64,000 bases of DNA from Phoronis australis (GCA_002633005.1 NMRA01000560.1:203123-267122); one strand, 5' to 3'; positions 45,495-58,265 are shown, counted from the stretch's first letter. The notes: generated by a model from the letters alone, not told the origin. Numbers and translations are program-made.

Positions 45495-48240
45495 ACTAAA
45501 AAAGATTAGTCACGGTGTGACAATAATGGACTCTGCGCGTGCGTATTACTGGTATTGTTATGGGAAGTTATTGACTGCAACCTGTTTACCGATATGAAAA
45601 GGATTTCTTTAAAATTGTAGAAGAAATTACATGTTAATATTTTGATGACCTTTCCAATAATTGACCTCTTCCGGTGAATTACGAATCCTGATCAGAGAAT
45701 AATTGTAAACTCGATTTAAAGTGTGGTTAACGCTAAGAATAACAGATGTTTTACTTTAAGCGCTTCACAATACAAGATGAATGAATTGGTCAAACTTTCA
45801 CAAGAAAAATGCACCTAATGACCCCATGGGCGCACCAAATGACCCGAAAATTTAGAATTCAAACTCAATCGCATATAGTAAACAGATATGTAATATTGAA
45901 GTCTCCAGCTCAAAATTTTAGTTTGCATTCAATGACCTTTGACCTATTTTTTCTGATTGGTTAGGCCTAATGCATAGTAAATCCTTTGACCTATTTTTTC
46001 TGATTGGTTAGGCCTAATGCATAGTAAAACCTTTGACCTATTTTTTCTGATTGGTTAGGCCTATTGCGTAGTAAAGTAGGGTGTTCAATGGGTATGTTGA
46101 CTTACCCCAGTGTGCTGAAATTGAAAAGAATTCCTTGAAAAACGTGAGATATTACATTATGAACGTTAGATGACATTTGCACTAATTGACCCTATCCGGT
46201 GCATTATAAGCGTGTTGAGGAGAATTATTGCAAAGCCCCTGAAAAATGTGTTTAATGCTGAGAATCGCAGTTGTCTAACGGTTGACACTTCAGAATACTT
46301 GGTGAATGAAAAGGTCAAATTTTCAGAAGAAAAATGCACCTAATGACCCCATGTTTGCACTCAATGACCTGAAACTTTGGATTCCGAACTGAATTACCTG
46401 TGCCAATCAGACCTGTGAATTTGAAGAGTCTAGCTCAAAATTTTAGTTTGCACATAATGACCTTTGACCTGTTTAACCTGAATGGATGATCCGATTACTT
46501 AGAAAAGTAATTTTTTAAATTGCCTTATTGACTTATACCTGTGTACTGAATAAAGGAGTAGCATTTTGAAAATTACATGACCTTTGCACCAAATGACCTT
46601 TTCGGTGCATTATGGAATATGAATATATAATGAATCAAAATTTATATACTGCCTAACATCATATTTTAAATTTGAGGAACATACCTGCAACCAAATTGGA
46701 GTTAGTAAGTGTCAAGGTTGGTCGGAAGATGAATAAGAACAAGAAAGATTATTGTCAAGGCGTGACAATAACGGACTCTGAGTGTACGTATTTCTGGAAT
46801 TATTACGGGAAGTTACTAACAGCAACCTGTTTACCGATATGAAAAGGATTTCTTTAAAATTGTAGAAGAAATTACATGTTAATATTTTGATGACCTTTCC
46901 AATAATTGACCTCTTCCGGTGCATTATGAGCCCCGATGAGGGAGTAATTGTTAACTCAATTAAAAGTGTGGTTAATGCTAATAATCACAGATGTTTTATA
47001 GACCGGGATCCCAGAGCTTTTTTGGGCATGAAAAGGTAACCAATTTTCTTTGGTGCCACAGTGCTCTATGGGTATCCTGATGCTTGGAAATGGCCTTCTG
47101 GCAGGTTCGCTCTGGTGGGTGTGGTCAGGGGAGCCAAGAGAATTGCACTAAAAAATTGAGCTAGATCAACTTTTCTGGTAACCACTTAAAACTGCCTTCA
47201 ATACCTGCTACGTCATCCATTGTATCAAAATTGGTCACTGCCAGACAATTTCAGTGGTGGGGAGTACCCGCCAGACGAACATATACAGGGTACAAAAATT
47301 GAGCTAGATCAATCCAAGAGGNCAAGATGAATGAAGTGGTCAAACTTTCAGAAGAAAAATGCACCTAATGACCCCATGGGTGCACCAAATGACCTGAAAA
47401 TTTAGAATTCAAACTCAATCGCACTTAGTAAACAGATATGTAATTTTGAAGTCTCTGGCTCGAAATTTTAGTTTGCACCCAATGACCTTTGACCTATTTT
47501 TTCTGATTGGTTAGGCGTATTGCGAAGTAAAGCAGGATATCCAATTGGCATGTTGACTTACACCAGTGTGCTGAAATTGAAAAGAATTCTTTGAAAAACG
47601 TAAGACATAACGTTTTGAATGTTAGAAGACCTTTGCACTAATTGACCCTATCTTGTGCATTATAAGCATCTTTAGGAGTATTATTGCAAAGCCCATGAAA
47701 AATGTGTTAAATGCTGAGAATCACAGTTGTCTAACGCTTGACACATCAGAATACTTGGTGAATGAAAAGGTCAAATTTTCAGAAGAAAAATGCACCTAAT
47801 GATTCATGTTTGCACTAAATGACCTGAAACTTTATATTCCATATTGAATTACCTGTGCCAATTAGACCTGTGAATTTGAAGTGTCTAGCTCAAAATCTTA
47901 GTTTGCACCTAATGACCTTTGACCTGTTTAACCTGATTGGGTGACCCAATTACTTAAAAAAGTAATTTTTTAAATTGCCTTATTGACTTATACCTGTGTA
48001 CCCAATTTGAAAAGAATAGCTTACAAAATAAAGAAGCAGTAGCATTTTGAAAATTAGATGACCTTTGCACCAAACGACCTCTTCCGGTGCAATATGGAAT
48101 ATGCTTATATAACGAATTAAAATTTATATAGTGCCTAAAATCATATGTTAAATTTGAAGAACATACCTGCAACCATTTTGGAGATATTAAGTGTCAAATT
48201 TGGTCGGAAGAAGAATAAGAATAAGAATAAAAAGAATAAA
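45495..48240 (+). repeat. Tandem ~1.2-1.5-kb repeat of 'TGACCTTTGACCT' modules
   Basis: Two large units (about 45495-46730 and 46731-48240) share order and sequence: GTGTGACAATAA.GGACTCTG, ACCTGTTTACCGATATGAAAAGG, GACCTCTTCCGGTG, AAGAAAAATGCACCTAATGA and TTTAGTTTGCACYYAATGACC. Within each unit two related half-units can be seen. Unit 2 is interrupted by about 47001-47321 and the N at 47322. No coding sequence was recognised. Confidence 0.75.
45936..46076 (+). repeat. 47-bp tandem repeat x3
   Basis: Units start at 45936, 45983 and 46030 with CCTTTGACCTATTTTTTCTG, followed by GGTTAGGCCTAWTGC. Unit 2 of the large repeat (about 47486) has only one copy. Confidence 0.9.
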
Positions 48241-48253
48241 ATTGACGAAAACC

Positions 48254-51200
48254 TAGGAACAACAGTACTCTGCGCTTACACGTGCAGAGTAATAACAAAA
48301 ATGACCGCCAAGTGGCACAGAAAATGTCTTATCTGTCCAAAAATAACAAGACCAACGTGGAGCGTTGAAATGCGCCCACGAATGCATCACAAACGGTGTG
48401 CTTTTAGGGTTGATTATTGGTCATAAAAATGGCCACTAGATAGCGCAAAAACATTCAATCCCTCCAAAAATGAGAACGTCATAGCTTCTTTAATAGAAAG
48501 CTCTTCACCAAATTTCATAGAAATTTGTCATGTAAATACACATGTTAAATTTAGTAAAGATCCCGCAAACAGTTTAAGAGATACAGCCATAAGCGAAGAA
48601 AACGAAACTGCCACTAGGAGGCATGACAGTAGTTGCTGAAGTCATCGGAAAATCATCGTCAGCTGTCCACTTCATAGTAAAAACATACATGCCAATTTTC
48701 ACAATTATCCTGAAAGCGATTTGGTTGATAGAGGGGTGGACGCTTAAAAATAGACTCGAAAACGGTAAAAATGACCAATACGTGGTGCAAACTAAATTGA
48801 ACCCATTTGAAAATGGAAAGATAGCGTCACCACAGTAACAGAAGCCTGTATGCCAAATTTTTTGAAATTACGTTGAGGACCTTTGAAGATACAGAGGTAA
48901 ACGTAAAAAAATAAAATTGCCACCAGGGGATACACCAGTAGTCAAATCCGTCCGAAAGTTGTGGTCGTCCTTTGTCAACATCACATAAATGCACTTACTA
49001 CATTTAGAAAAGATCCTGCAGACGGTTTACGAGATACAGCCATAGGCGCAAAAAAAACAAAACTGCCACTAGGAGGCTTCCACCACAGTTGTCGAAATCG
49101 TCGGAAAGTCAGCCGTCCTCTTCATAGTAAGAAAATACATGCCAATTTCCACAATCATCCTCAGAGCGGTTTGGTTGATAGAGTGGTGGACAACTAAAAA
49201 CAGACTAAAAACAGTAAAAATGGCCACTAGGTGGCGCAAATTATGTCGAATATATCCAAAAACAGGTGGATAGCCTTATCTCACTAATAGATGCCTACAT
49301 GCCAAATTTTATGAAAATACGCTGAAGACCTTTGAAGATATAGAGGTAAGTGTAAAAAACTAAAATTGCCACTAGGGGACAGACCAGTGGTTGAATCCGT
49401 GCAAACGTTCGCTCATGTCGCCCCATCTATGAATGGAACACATGTGCAAAATTTCATGAGCATACGTCAGACGGTTTTGGAGTTAGAGCAGCGGACACCG
49501 GACGGATGGAGATGACGGCATAATGCGTCAAATATGTGGGTGCATAAAAATGAGTTGTCTTCTATTTAACAGATACTTATTTGCGAAGTTTATGTCATGT
49601 AACTATGGAGGTACAAGATGTGAATGTAAAAAAGTCAACATTCATAAAAAACATTTGCAGAATTTCACAAAGAATCTGCAAGGCATAAAGGAGATATAGC
49701 GGTGGTTATAAAAAACGAAATTGTCACTAGGGGGCAGCACAGTAGTCAGACCCATCTGAAACTCAACATCACCTGNTAGGAACAACAGTACTCTGCGCTT
49801 ACACGTGCAGAGTAATAACAAAAATGACCGCCAAGTGGCACAGAAAATGTCTTATCTGTCCAAAAATAACAAGACCAACGTGGAGCGTTGAAATGCGCCC
49901 ACGAATGCATCGCAAACGGTGTGCTTTTAGGGTTGATTATTGGTCATAAAAATGGCCACTAGATAGCGCAAAAACATTCAATCCCTCCAAAAATGAGAAC
50001 GTCATAGCTTCTTTAATAGAAAGCTCTTCACCAAATTTCATAGAAATTTGTCATGTAAATACACATGTTAAATTTAGTAAAGATCCCGCAAACAGTTTAA
50101 GAGATACAGCCATAAGCGAAGAAAACGAAACTGCCACTAGGAGGCATGACAGTAGTTGCTGAAGTCATCGGAAAATCATCGTCAGCTGTCCACTTCATAG
50201 TAAAAACATACATGCCAATTTTCACAATTATCCTGAAAGCGATTTGGTTGATAGAGGGGTGGACGCTTAAAAATAGACTCGAAAACGGTAAAAATGACCA
50301 ATACGTGGTGCAAACTAAATTGAACCCATTTGAAAATGGAAAGATAGCGTCACCACAGTAACAGAAGCCTGTATGCCAAATTTTTTGAAATTACGTTGAG
50401 GACCTTTGAAGATACAGAGGTAAACGTAAAAAAATAAAATTGCCACCAGGGGATACACCAGTAGTCAAATCCGTCCGAAAGTTGTGGTCGTCCTTTGTCA
50501 ACATCACATAAATGCACTTACTACATTTAGAAAAGATCCTGCAGACGGTTTACGAGATACAGCCATAGGCGCAAAAAAAACAAAACTGCCACTAGGAGGC
50601 TTCCACCACAGTTGTCGAAATCGTCGGAAAGTCAGCCGTCCTCTTCATAGTAAGAAAATACATGCCAATTTCCACAATCATCCTCAGAGCGGTTTGGTTG
50701 ATAGAGTGGTGGACAACTAAAAACAGACTAAAAACAGTAAAAATGGCCACTAGGTGGCGCAAATTATGTCGAATATATCCAAAAACAGGTGGATAGCCTT
50801 ATCTCACTAATAGATGCCTACATGCCAAATTTTATGAAAATACGCTGAAGACCTTTGAAGATATAGAGGTAAGTGTAAAAAACTAAAATTGCCACTAGGG
50901 GACAGACCAGTGGTTGAATCCGTGCAAACGTTCGCTCATGTCGCCCCATCTATGAATGGAACACATGTGCAAAATTTCATGAGCATACGTCAGACGGTTT
51001 TGGAGTTAGAGCAGCGGACACCGGACGGATGGAGATGACGGCATAATGCGTCAAATATGTGGGTGCATAAAAATGAGTTGTCTTCTATTTAACAGATACT
51101 TATTTGCGAAGTTTATGTCATGTAACTATGGAGGTACAAGATGTGAATGTAAAAAAGTCAACATTCATAAAAAACATTTGCAGAATTTCACAAAGAATCT

Positions 51201-51298
51201 GCAAGGCATAAAGGAGATATAGCGGTGGTTATAAAAAACAAAATTGTCACTAGGGGGCAGCACAGTAGTCAGACCCATCTGAAACTCAACATCACCTG
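48254..51298. repeat. Modular 'GCCACTAG' repeat, duplicated exactly around single-N join (49776)
   Basis: 48254-49775 and 49777-51298 are both 1,522 bp with a constant offset of 1,523 and only about two visible substitutions, so they are almost certainly one locus assembled twice. The content is the modular family of 36147-37250, including GATGACGGCATAATGCGTC. Short open frames recur at the same places in both copies and are not genes. Confidence 0.85.
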
Positions 51299-51903
51299 TG
51301 GACTTCTCACAAGAAACACACCTGCCAATTTTCATAATTATCTTGGAGTGGATTGATAGAAAGAGAGGCAGACAGAAAAAATGCAAAGAATGAAAAAGTG
51401 TCAGACATAAGCAAAACATACGCAAAACATACAATAAACTACACTGCGGCATTTTACCGTTGATCCCAACTTGTTCGACTCTATAAACCAACAAGTTGGG
51501 AAGATGACCCCTGTAGCCTGAATATCTTACACGACTGATTAAACCCGTTCTGGCATTTATGGTTGGAGGGCCAGCTCTCTTTTGTTCGATAACTGCTCTT
51601 TAATAGAACCATCTGAAGGTGATAGGAGAGCCTTCTAGACAACATACAGGTGATAAGGCAAATACAACTTTATTCATCATTACGACCTATGCATCAGTAT
51701 GGACAGGGGCAAGTAAAAAAACTCAAAAGCGTTTTAACTCATTATGCCTTGACCAGTCAGGGGAGGTAATATACCACACCAGGTGGCAGAACCAATTTTG
51801 GAGGGAATGGTCCAGAAATTGTCGAAACAACCCAAAACGCTCTTCAGTGTTGGGATAACTGTACAAATGAGCAACAGAAAGGATGGCGAGATTCACGTCT
51901 CAC

Positions 51904-52001
51904 CTTCCTTCTCTAAGTACCGCAGTCTTCTGGCTACAACTTTCCGTCTCTCCTGCAGTTTGAATCTCGTGTCCGCCACACTCTCATACTCTGGTGCATA
52001 G
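51904..52001 (-). CDS. RBM48: RBM48 exon, RRM C-terminal part, cut by gap
   Basis: Reads YAPEYESVADTRFKLQERR then KVVARRLRYLEKE on the - strand, ending at donor GAAG|GTGAGA. YAPE(F/Y)E followed by R.KLQ.R is the characteristic end of the RBM48 RRM. The 5' part of the exon, which should hold RNP1, is missing beyond the N at 52002. Phase 1 at its donor fits the exon at 43207. Confidence 0.75.
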
Positions 52002-52002
52002 N

Positions 52003-52432
52003 AAAGCGGTTTTGTTTCACGGAGGAATAATTCCAATTTATTACCCAACAGACTCCATCTGCAACTGACCTCGGTAAGTTGGCCTACCGCAGTGAATTTT
52101 GTAAGCTACGGTACATTAAAAATTTCTATAAATCTGTAACAGCAAAAATGACTCATTTGTGTAAAAACTCAATGTATTTGTAAGGGTTTTACATCGCATT
52201 TTGATGATTCATTGGTATAAAACGATGAATTCAAGAGATAAGCCGACACCAGTAAACGTCTCGTGAACTTCTGAGCAGACTGTGTTAGAACCTGTGACAT
52301 CATTGGTTAATTTCAACAACTCCGTCTGCAGTCTGGTGTCAGGTAAAAGAATTGAGCTTGCTGTTATCGAGAGGAACTACACAATCTAAATTGATACAAA
52401 GTACGTTGTTTTTTGGTGGCATTCTCCTTTAA
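52003..52432 (+). mobile_element. Kolobok-type element, 3' part only
   Basis: Matches the last ~430 bp of 56569-58261, ending GGTGGCATTCTCCT at 52428 followed by TTAA (52429-52432). The 5' part is lost at the N at 52002. Confidence 0.75.
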
Positions 52433-52440
52433 ACTACAAT

Positions 52441-52532
52441 GCTCAGAACATACCGGGTATTTTAATATAAAGAAATTATAAATAAAGCTCAGAACATACC
52501 GGGTATTTTAATATAAAGAAATTATAAATAAA
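52441..52532 (+). repeat. 46-bp tandem repeat x2
   Basis: Two units start GCTCAGAACATACCGGGTAT at 52441 and 52487. Confidence 0.9.
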
Positions 52533-52853
52533 TAAAGGGCCAAGTCCCTTCCATGATGTCAAAACTACGCACTAGCAGTAAGCCTCGGCCACTCCATCAC
52601 TAAGTTAGTACTTATTTCGTAAGCAATGAATTTTATTTGCTCAAATTTCTCACTGAAGCTATCTGTTGCAAACATTATTGTTATCAGTATGGTTTGCACT
52701 GCACCTGGTAAAGGACAATTAGGCAACCCATGATCACTATTGTGTTGGAAGTTCATTAAATCATACATTTACACAATATCTCGGGTGGAGGTGGAGGGAC
52801 AAGGGAGACTGGGGGTGGGGGGAGGGGTGTGGAATGATGATGCCAGTACCAAC

Positions 52854-53047
52854 CGTGCAGCCTGTATCTTCTTGAACTTGAACCAGTAGGTCTCTGTAAA
52901 CTGGTCTGTATCAGGGTATTCATCTAGTATTCTGTACTCATCAATTTCACCATAAAGGGCAAAGAGTCGCACAAGATCTTGCATGGCACCGACTGCAGGT
53001 ACACCATGAACCATTAGGTATAATGACTCCTGGCAAACTGTGTACAC
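52854..53047 (-). CDS. RBM48: RBM48 exon, RRM N-terminal part
   Basis: A 194-bp exon between acceptor TGCATTTCAG and donor CACG|GTTGGT on the - strand encodes VYTVCQESLYLMVHGVPAVG, followed by FALYGEIDEYRILDEYP and FTETYWFKFKKIQAAR. This matches RBM48 family sequence closely (V-Y-T-x-x-x-E-S-x-Y-L, GVPAVG, FALYG, LDEYP, FTE.Y..KF...Q.AR). YLMVHG is RNP2 of the RRM. RBM48 binds ARMC7 and serves U12-type intron splicing in the nucleus. The 5' exon with the start codon was not found. Frames running on to about 52769 past the donor read a Pro/Ser-rich intron sequence. Confidence 0.85.
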
Positions 53048-53049
53048 CT

Positions 53050-54705
53050 GAAATGCATGAAATCACATGACTAGTGCAAGCTGTGCAAATATTTACACAA
53101 GACGCTCTTCATTTTTTGACGCAAAGATCAATTCAGTTATGAAAATGAGAAACTTATTTATTTTAACTTCCCATAACAGTGCTGAGTAACAGCCGAGTGC
53201 AACAATCGTTTTAGAAAATCTGTCTCAAACAGATATTTTTTGAGACAACGTGCTGGCTTTTTGTAAGTCGTAGTGATTGCTTAAAAATAGGAGCCTCAGT
53301 CTTAAGTCAAGAGGGTTGGTAACTAGTACCGGGACAGAGGTAATACCAGACCAAAAGAACCATGTCTTCTAATCTTCAGTAAAGAGCAGCTCTCTCTCCA
53401 CTTCTTTACACAGTTCATTATTCAAAGATAAGTCAGTTGCCCATGTTTAGGGAGCAAAAGTCTGGTGAAACGTGGGCACTTTTAAGTATGTCTCAATAGT
53501 ATAAGTATCATAAACACATTATTGGTTGGTATCCTGTCCAATATTTCTTTATCTTCATCTTCCACAGTCTTCAACTAACATTTTGTGTTTTTTAGTTGGG
53601 ATGGTATATAAATATTTCTTTGAGTGACTTTGATTCCTGGTTGGGTTTCACTTTTCTAGGGAAGAGGGAAATGTTTTAATACTCAAAATCATTAACCATT
53701 GACCTTGTCCTGTGATTCATCTGTATGTCACCTTCATAAATTCACCGGCAAGCATTGTGTAAGTCAAGTCAGGACTGTGGCTGTTTCTGGTTCATTAGGC
53801 TCTCTGTAGTACAGATTGGTCGGATACTGTAAGTACTCTCCATGAACCTGAGTATTTACAAAACTGCTTCTCCTAGACTAGAATTGCGTTAGCTGCTCGC
53901 CATTGGCAAATTCTGAGCGGGACTGGCGATGGTAAAGGTAAGTCTATTAACTTGGCGAATGCTGCTAAAATAAATTGCATCGCAAACGACATTCTCACTT
54001 CGATTCCGAGTCCTCAATATAGCAAGCAAATGTTTCATTTCATGCCCGTCACTTCCCTTGAAATCACTCTTTTACCGCAATGAAATGTTCAATTGTGTAG
54101 GCCGGGTCAGTGCTCTTGGTAATGGTGATTTCTCGCTTCATAAGAGATCTCGTGTAGGTGCTACCGCTTGTCGTCTGCATGTGAGATGTCAAAGCAATGG
54201 ATAGAAGACTATTTCGGCGGTAAACGCGTCGCAGACTCTCAATAACTTTTTACACAAGTGACATTTAGAGAGCTGACGAGGTATGACATTTTGATTTAAA
54301 AACAGATCACAAACTTGATCTTCGTGGTGCCATCTGTGGCTTTTACTTCTCAAAAGGAAAACACAACAAATGATGCGCTGAAAAATTGCATATTTTAGTG
54401 ATGAAGGCAGGGAGATTTAACACTATGTGAAAATATTAAATTTAAACCTTGAGTTCATATTTCACGTTTGAGACAGCTCAACTCAGTTCAGCCTTATTCT
54501 CCGAGTAGTTAATTCTCGTCAGACTGGCTCATACCACGTCGCAAGCATAAAAAGTTATTGAGAGACTTTATCAAGTTTGCATTTCGGCGGCGGCCGAAAG
54601 AAATCAAGGTAAATTTTGTTACTTAATAAGTTTTATATTCACCACACTGCATGATTTAGCTTTATATTGCAAGCCACAAAATGTTTTTGAACCTACATAC
54701 CTTGC
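53050..54705. other. 5' flank or first intron of RBM48, no exon assigned
   Basis: The first RBM48 exon should be on the - strand here or beyond, but no stretch matches its expected sequence. + strand donors (ATGGTAAAG|GTAAGT near 53931; AATCAAG|GTAAAT near 54610) and raised CpG around 53900-54600 could mark a divergent promoter. This is tentative. Confidence 0.25.
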
Positions 54706-54868
54706 TCACAAAATGCCCACGTGGCCGGCGCGCCCCCACTGAAACCCGGGGATGGAGGGAGTCCCTGCACAATTTTTTAAGTGAAGATCAATGAAATGAT
54801 CATGTGGCCGCCGTAATCCGGGGATAGGGGTGAGCCCCTACCCAAATTTTTAATGTCAACCTCAATGA
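54706..54868 (+). repeat. Two diverged ~80-bp tandem units
   Basis: Both units run AATG(C/A)(C/T)C.., (A/C)GTGGCCG, CCGGGGATRG, RAGYCCCTRC, AATTTTT and ATCAATGA. A third unit begins at about 54869. Confidence 0.55.
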
Positions 54869-55062
54869 AATGCCCGTGAAGCGGAAAAAAAGACTGTAAA
54901 AGGCAAGTTGTTTTCTAAAGGCACTTTTCCATTGGAGCAACTTGGGTTTAATGAAGCTTCCCCAGAACTTTGCTTACCATTCCCATTAGACAGTGATATC
55001 GAAGAAGACACCAGACAACGCAGTTCATTCGTACTCTCAAATGAACATTAAGAAGTGGCTTT

Positions 55063-56320
55063 GTGGCTAACTCAAAATTGTTCCCGTCATTAACGAGTGT
55101 TCATGAAAATAATCAGAGTCGTTCTTCTTCTTTTCAAAATTCTAATATTGTTCTCTATGCGGATGACACAACAATACTGTCTGCAGGCAAAACCTCATCT
55201 GAAATCCAGGCCAATCTCAACTCTGGTTTAACAATCATTTCAGATTGGCTTGTATCCAATAAACTATCCTTAAATGTTTCTAAAACTAAAACTCTTCTAT
55301 ATGGCACATCCCAAAGACTTAGAAACCAAACCCTGTCATTTACTGTGGATGGAAGACCAATTGAGAACGTCAACTCCTTCAAAGAAATATCTGGGACTTA
55401 TATATGATCAAAATCTTAAATTCTCTCACCATGTTGATTATATCTCGAAAAAGGTGTCTAAGAAAATTAGCGTATTGAAACGCATCAGTAAATTCGTTAA
55501 CAGAGCAACACTGAAAACCCATTTTACTACTATCATTCAGCCTCACCTAGATTATTGCCTCCCGGTGTGGGGTGTTGAATCAGGCAAGGATATGAAAACC
55601 ATCCAGGTTATCCAAAATAGGGCTGCCCAGATTATTCTGGGAGCTGGTGTTAGAGATATTAGTATCGAAAACCTTCATAAAGAGACTGGTATAATGAAAA
55701 TTCACACAAGACATCAATTCCTATCTACTTGCTGTATGTACAATTGTTTTAAAGGCTTTGTCCCATCTTACTTATGTGCTAAGTTTAAGATGACTACTAA
55801 TCGCTACAATACTAGGTCCTCATCATCATCCGATTTCAATCTTCCTAAACGCAGAAGCGAGACTGGGAAAAAATCATTTTCCTACAGCGGGCCCTTTTTA
55901 TGGAACTCTCTCCGTGCAGATGCTAAATCTACATCATCCTTTCTAACCTTTCAAAGAATTATAAGAAATAGATTTAACTGCATGTAGTGTCTAAATTGCA
56001 TGTTTATTCATTTGTTATTTATATAATGTCTTACTTTTATTAATTATTTATTGTCTGTTTTAACTTTTTATATTTATATTTTACATATATATTTTTAGTT
56101 AATTATCTTGTCTTAATTTCTTTATCTTTTATTTATCATATTTTATTTTTATTTTGCTTCATCAGTCTTTCCATGTTAATTTCTTATTCTTTGTCTTTCA
56201 TTGTGTAATTCTGTTTTTGTCTTACTGTCTGTTTGTTTTTACTGAGGACCCCCATGGAAAGCAGTGTGAACTGATGGGGCTACCCTCATTGTAAATATTA
56301 CATTAATAATAAATAACTAA
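55063..56320 (+). pseudogene. Non-LTR retrotransposon (Jockey/CR1-like) RT 3' half and tail
   Basis: The frame 55063-55407 has VLYADDTTIL, the RT motif C with YADD catalytic residues, then SDWL..NKLSLNVSKTK. At about 55385 one base shifts the frame, after which the typical KYLGLIYDQNLKFSHHV, the thumb-region HLDYCLPVWG and QNRAAQIILG follow to a stop at 55985-55987. Upstream RT motifs and the endonuclease are absent (5' truncation). The T/A-rich 3' UTR ends in AATAATAAATAACTAAAT near 56310-56323. Confidence 0.8.
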
Positions 56321-56564
56321 ATATCATATATGCTTTCTTTTATTTATTTACGGAGCGTCTACTTAGAGCACGTCGGCAATGCTACAATAAAAAAGAACAC
56401 GTTTCGCGAGTCTTGCGTGATTGTATTACGTTGCCGCGACCTCCATGAATAACCTTGACGAACCTTCGCTTTGAGTGTTCCCACTATGCCGAAATTTCAG
56501 TGAATACCGAAGCTTTGCATTCATATCCTACTATTTTTAGCAAAGTTTTGCTTGCAGACTTTAG

Positions 56565-58265
56565 TTAAAGAAGAATGCCACCCGATTTAATTAGTCTTTT
56601 TTGCCGTCTTAATCGGTCTATATCCACATCGCCTTGCATACGGTCGACCTTATCTTGCCAAGACGTGTCGCGTTAACCTGTGAGGAAGGTGAGAAACGAC
56701 GCTAGCGACGTCAGTGGCTCATATGCAGAGTGAATGCCGCTACATGTATGTTGCGGTGCATCGTTCCCGCTTGCCCGAACTAAGCAGCTGCGAGGAAAGC
56801 GGGTATAACGTTTTTTTTCTTCCTCGAGAGTCCGAAATGCTTAGGAAGTGGCTCATGGTAGTGAAGAATGAAATGTACACTGTAAATAGCAAGTATGAGG
56901 CCGTGAAACATGTCCGTGTCTGTGGCCTGCAGACGTCGACCGTGCCTGACGAATGCTGGCTTACCAAATAACTCCATACATTCAGTTGTGTCTGAGCTTG
57001 TTCACGATGCCTCTCTAGTATTTCTTCATCACTGTATTCCTGTTCGAATTGATAGCCTGTAAAACTTAACGTTCTACCTGCGAAGTCGGGACTGATGAGC
57101 TCTAACTGGTCCTAAGTCGGGATTGCGAGTTGCCATGTTGGCGTTTATTACTGAGCATTCTGTTTCAAAATGAGTTATTCTCACCCTAACCAATACTTAT
57201 ATAAAACTGAAACAAGGTCTGTCTCATTAGATGCAATTTGTAATGCCTCTGGAGTGTTCGTGAGTACAAATGATTTGAGAAGCCAGCAATAAACTTCGTT
57301 ACCGGCTTTAGGTGGAATAAAACTAATTGACGGGACACCTAGCCTGTGTGAGCTCATGCTAATTTAGTATTTGCTGGCAGAAACTGTTCTGAAACAACTC
57401 AATTTCCATCCCACGGCCAGGTGTTAGGGGAATCTTTATTTACATTTACATTACTCAAATAATGATTGTCAATGTACAACTTCTGCCCTGACCGTCAGGG
57501 CAGGGTGCTGTGGCCAAAGCGGAACCACAATTCGCGTCCCCCGAAGAGTAAGTAGATTTGCAGTTTCGTGGCTAATTCACCAACATAATCAGGTGCACAT
57601 TACTTTGGCTCACTAGTATAGTATTTTCTTGACTGGAGTGGAAGTTTAGTTTCCACTGAACTTTGGCTGGTTTATGTTCGTGATGTCTGATCAGTTTCCG
57701 AGCCACTGGCGGGGATAACGAGTCAATCCGACCGGCCGCGATGGGCCCGATCGTGCTCCGAGCCACTGGCCAGGCTAACAAGCGTTTTGTGTTTAGAACT
57801 CAAAAAATCACAAGTCTAAGCAAAGCAGATCTAGGTTCTCCTGTGACTATCTCACAGAAAATACTTCGGAAATTATCTAGTCCGACCCAAAACTCCTGCT
57901 ACGAACCTTATTGGCCTGACGAACTTTGTAGGCTACGGTGTGCCCAAATATCAATAAATCCGTAAGAGCGAAATAAAACAACACGTTTTTATAAGTATTC
58001 GGTGTGTTTTCAAGGGTTTTACATCGAAGTTTGATGATTTATTGATGTTAAACGATGACTTCAAGCGATAAGCTGACACCAGTAACCCGTATTTTGAACT
58101 GCTGAACAGACTGCATGTGAAACCGATGACGTCATTGGATAACTTCAACACCTGCGTCTGCTGTCAGGTGTCAGGTAACGCAACCGTACGTGTTGTTATG
58201 GAGTAGAACTACTCGATCTAAATTGATACAAATTAGGTTGTTTTTTGGGTGGCATGCTCCTTTAA
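56565..58265 (+). mobile_element. Kolobok-type DNA transposon copy with TTAA target duplication
   Basis: The element is 56569-58261. The left end is AGAAGAATGCCACCC; the complement of the right end is AGGAGCATGCCACCC. TTAA flanks both sides (56565-56568, 58262-58265). Inside, a frame at about 56714-56971 has VFFLPRESEMLRKWLMVV and VCGLQ, a degraded THAP-like domain. THAP-type transposases with TTAA duplications are the hallmark of Kolobok. There is no complete transposase, so it is non-autonomous or decayed. Related copies lie at 31563-33097 and 52003-52432. Confidence 0.8.

Noticed and set aside
48623-50720. Pairs of identical 71- and 78-aa frames
   Set aside because: Identical because the locus is assembled twice; the underlying sequence is a non-coding modular repeat.
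51904-53047. Frame past the RBM48 donor to 52769 as a C-terminal extension
   Set aside because: The sequence becomes Pro/Ser simple repeat and departs from the RBM48 family exactly at a usable donor.
53931-54260. - strand open stretch near 54080-54190 as RBM48 exon 1
   Set aside because: It does not resemble the expected RBM48 N-terminus and its phase could not be confirmed.
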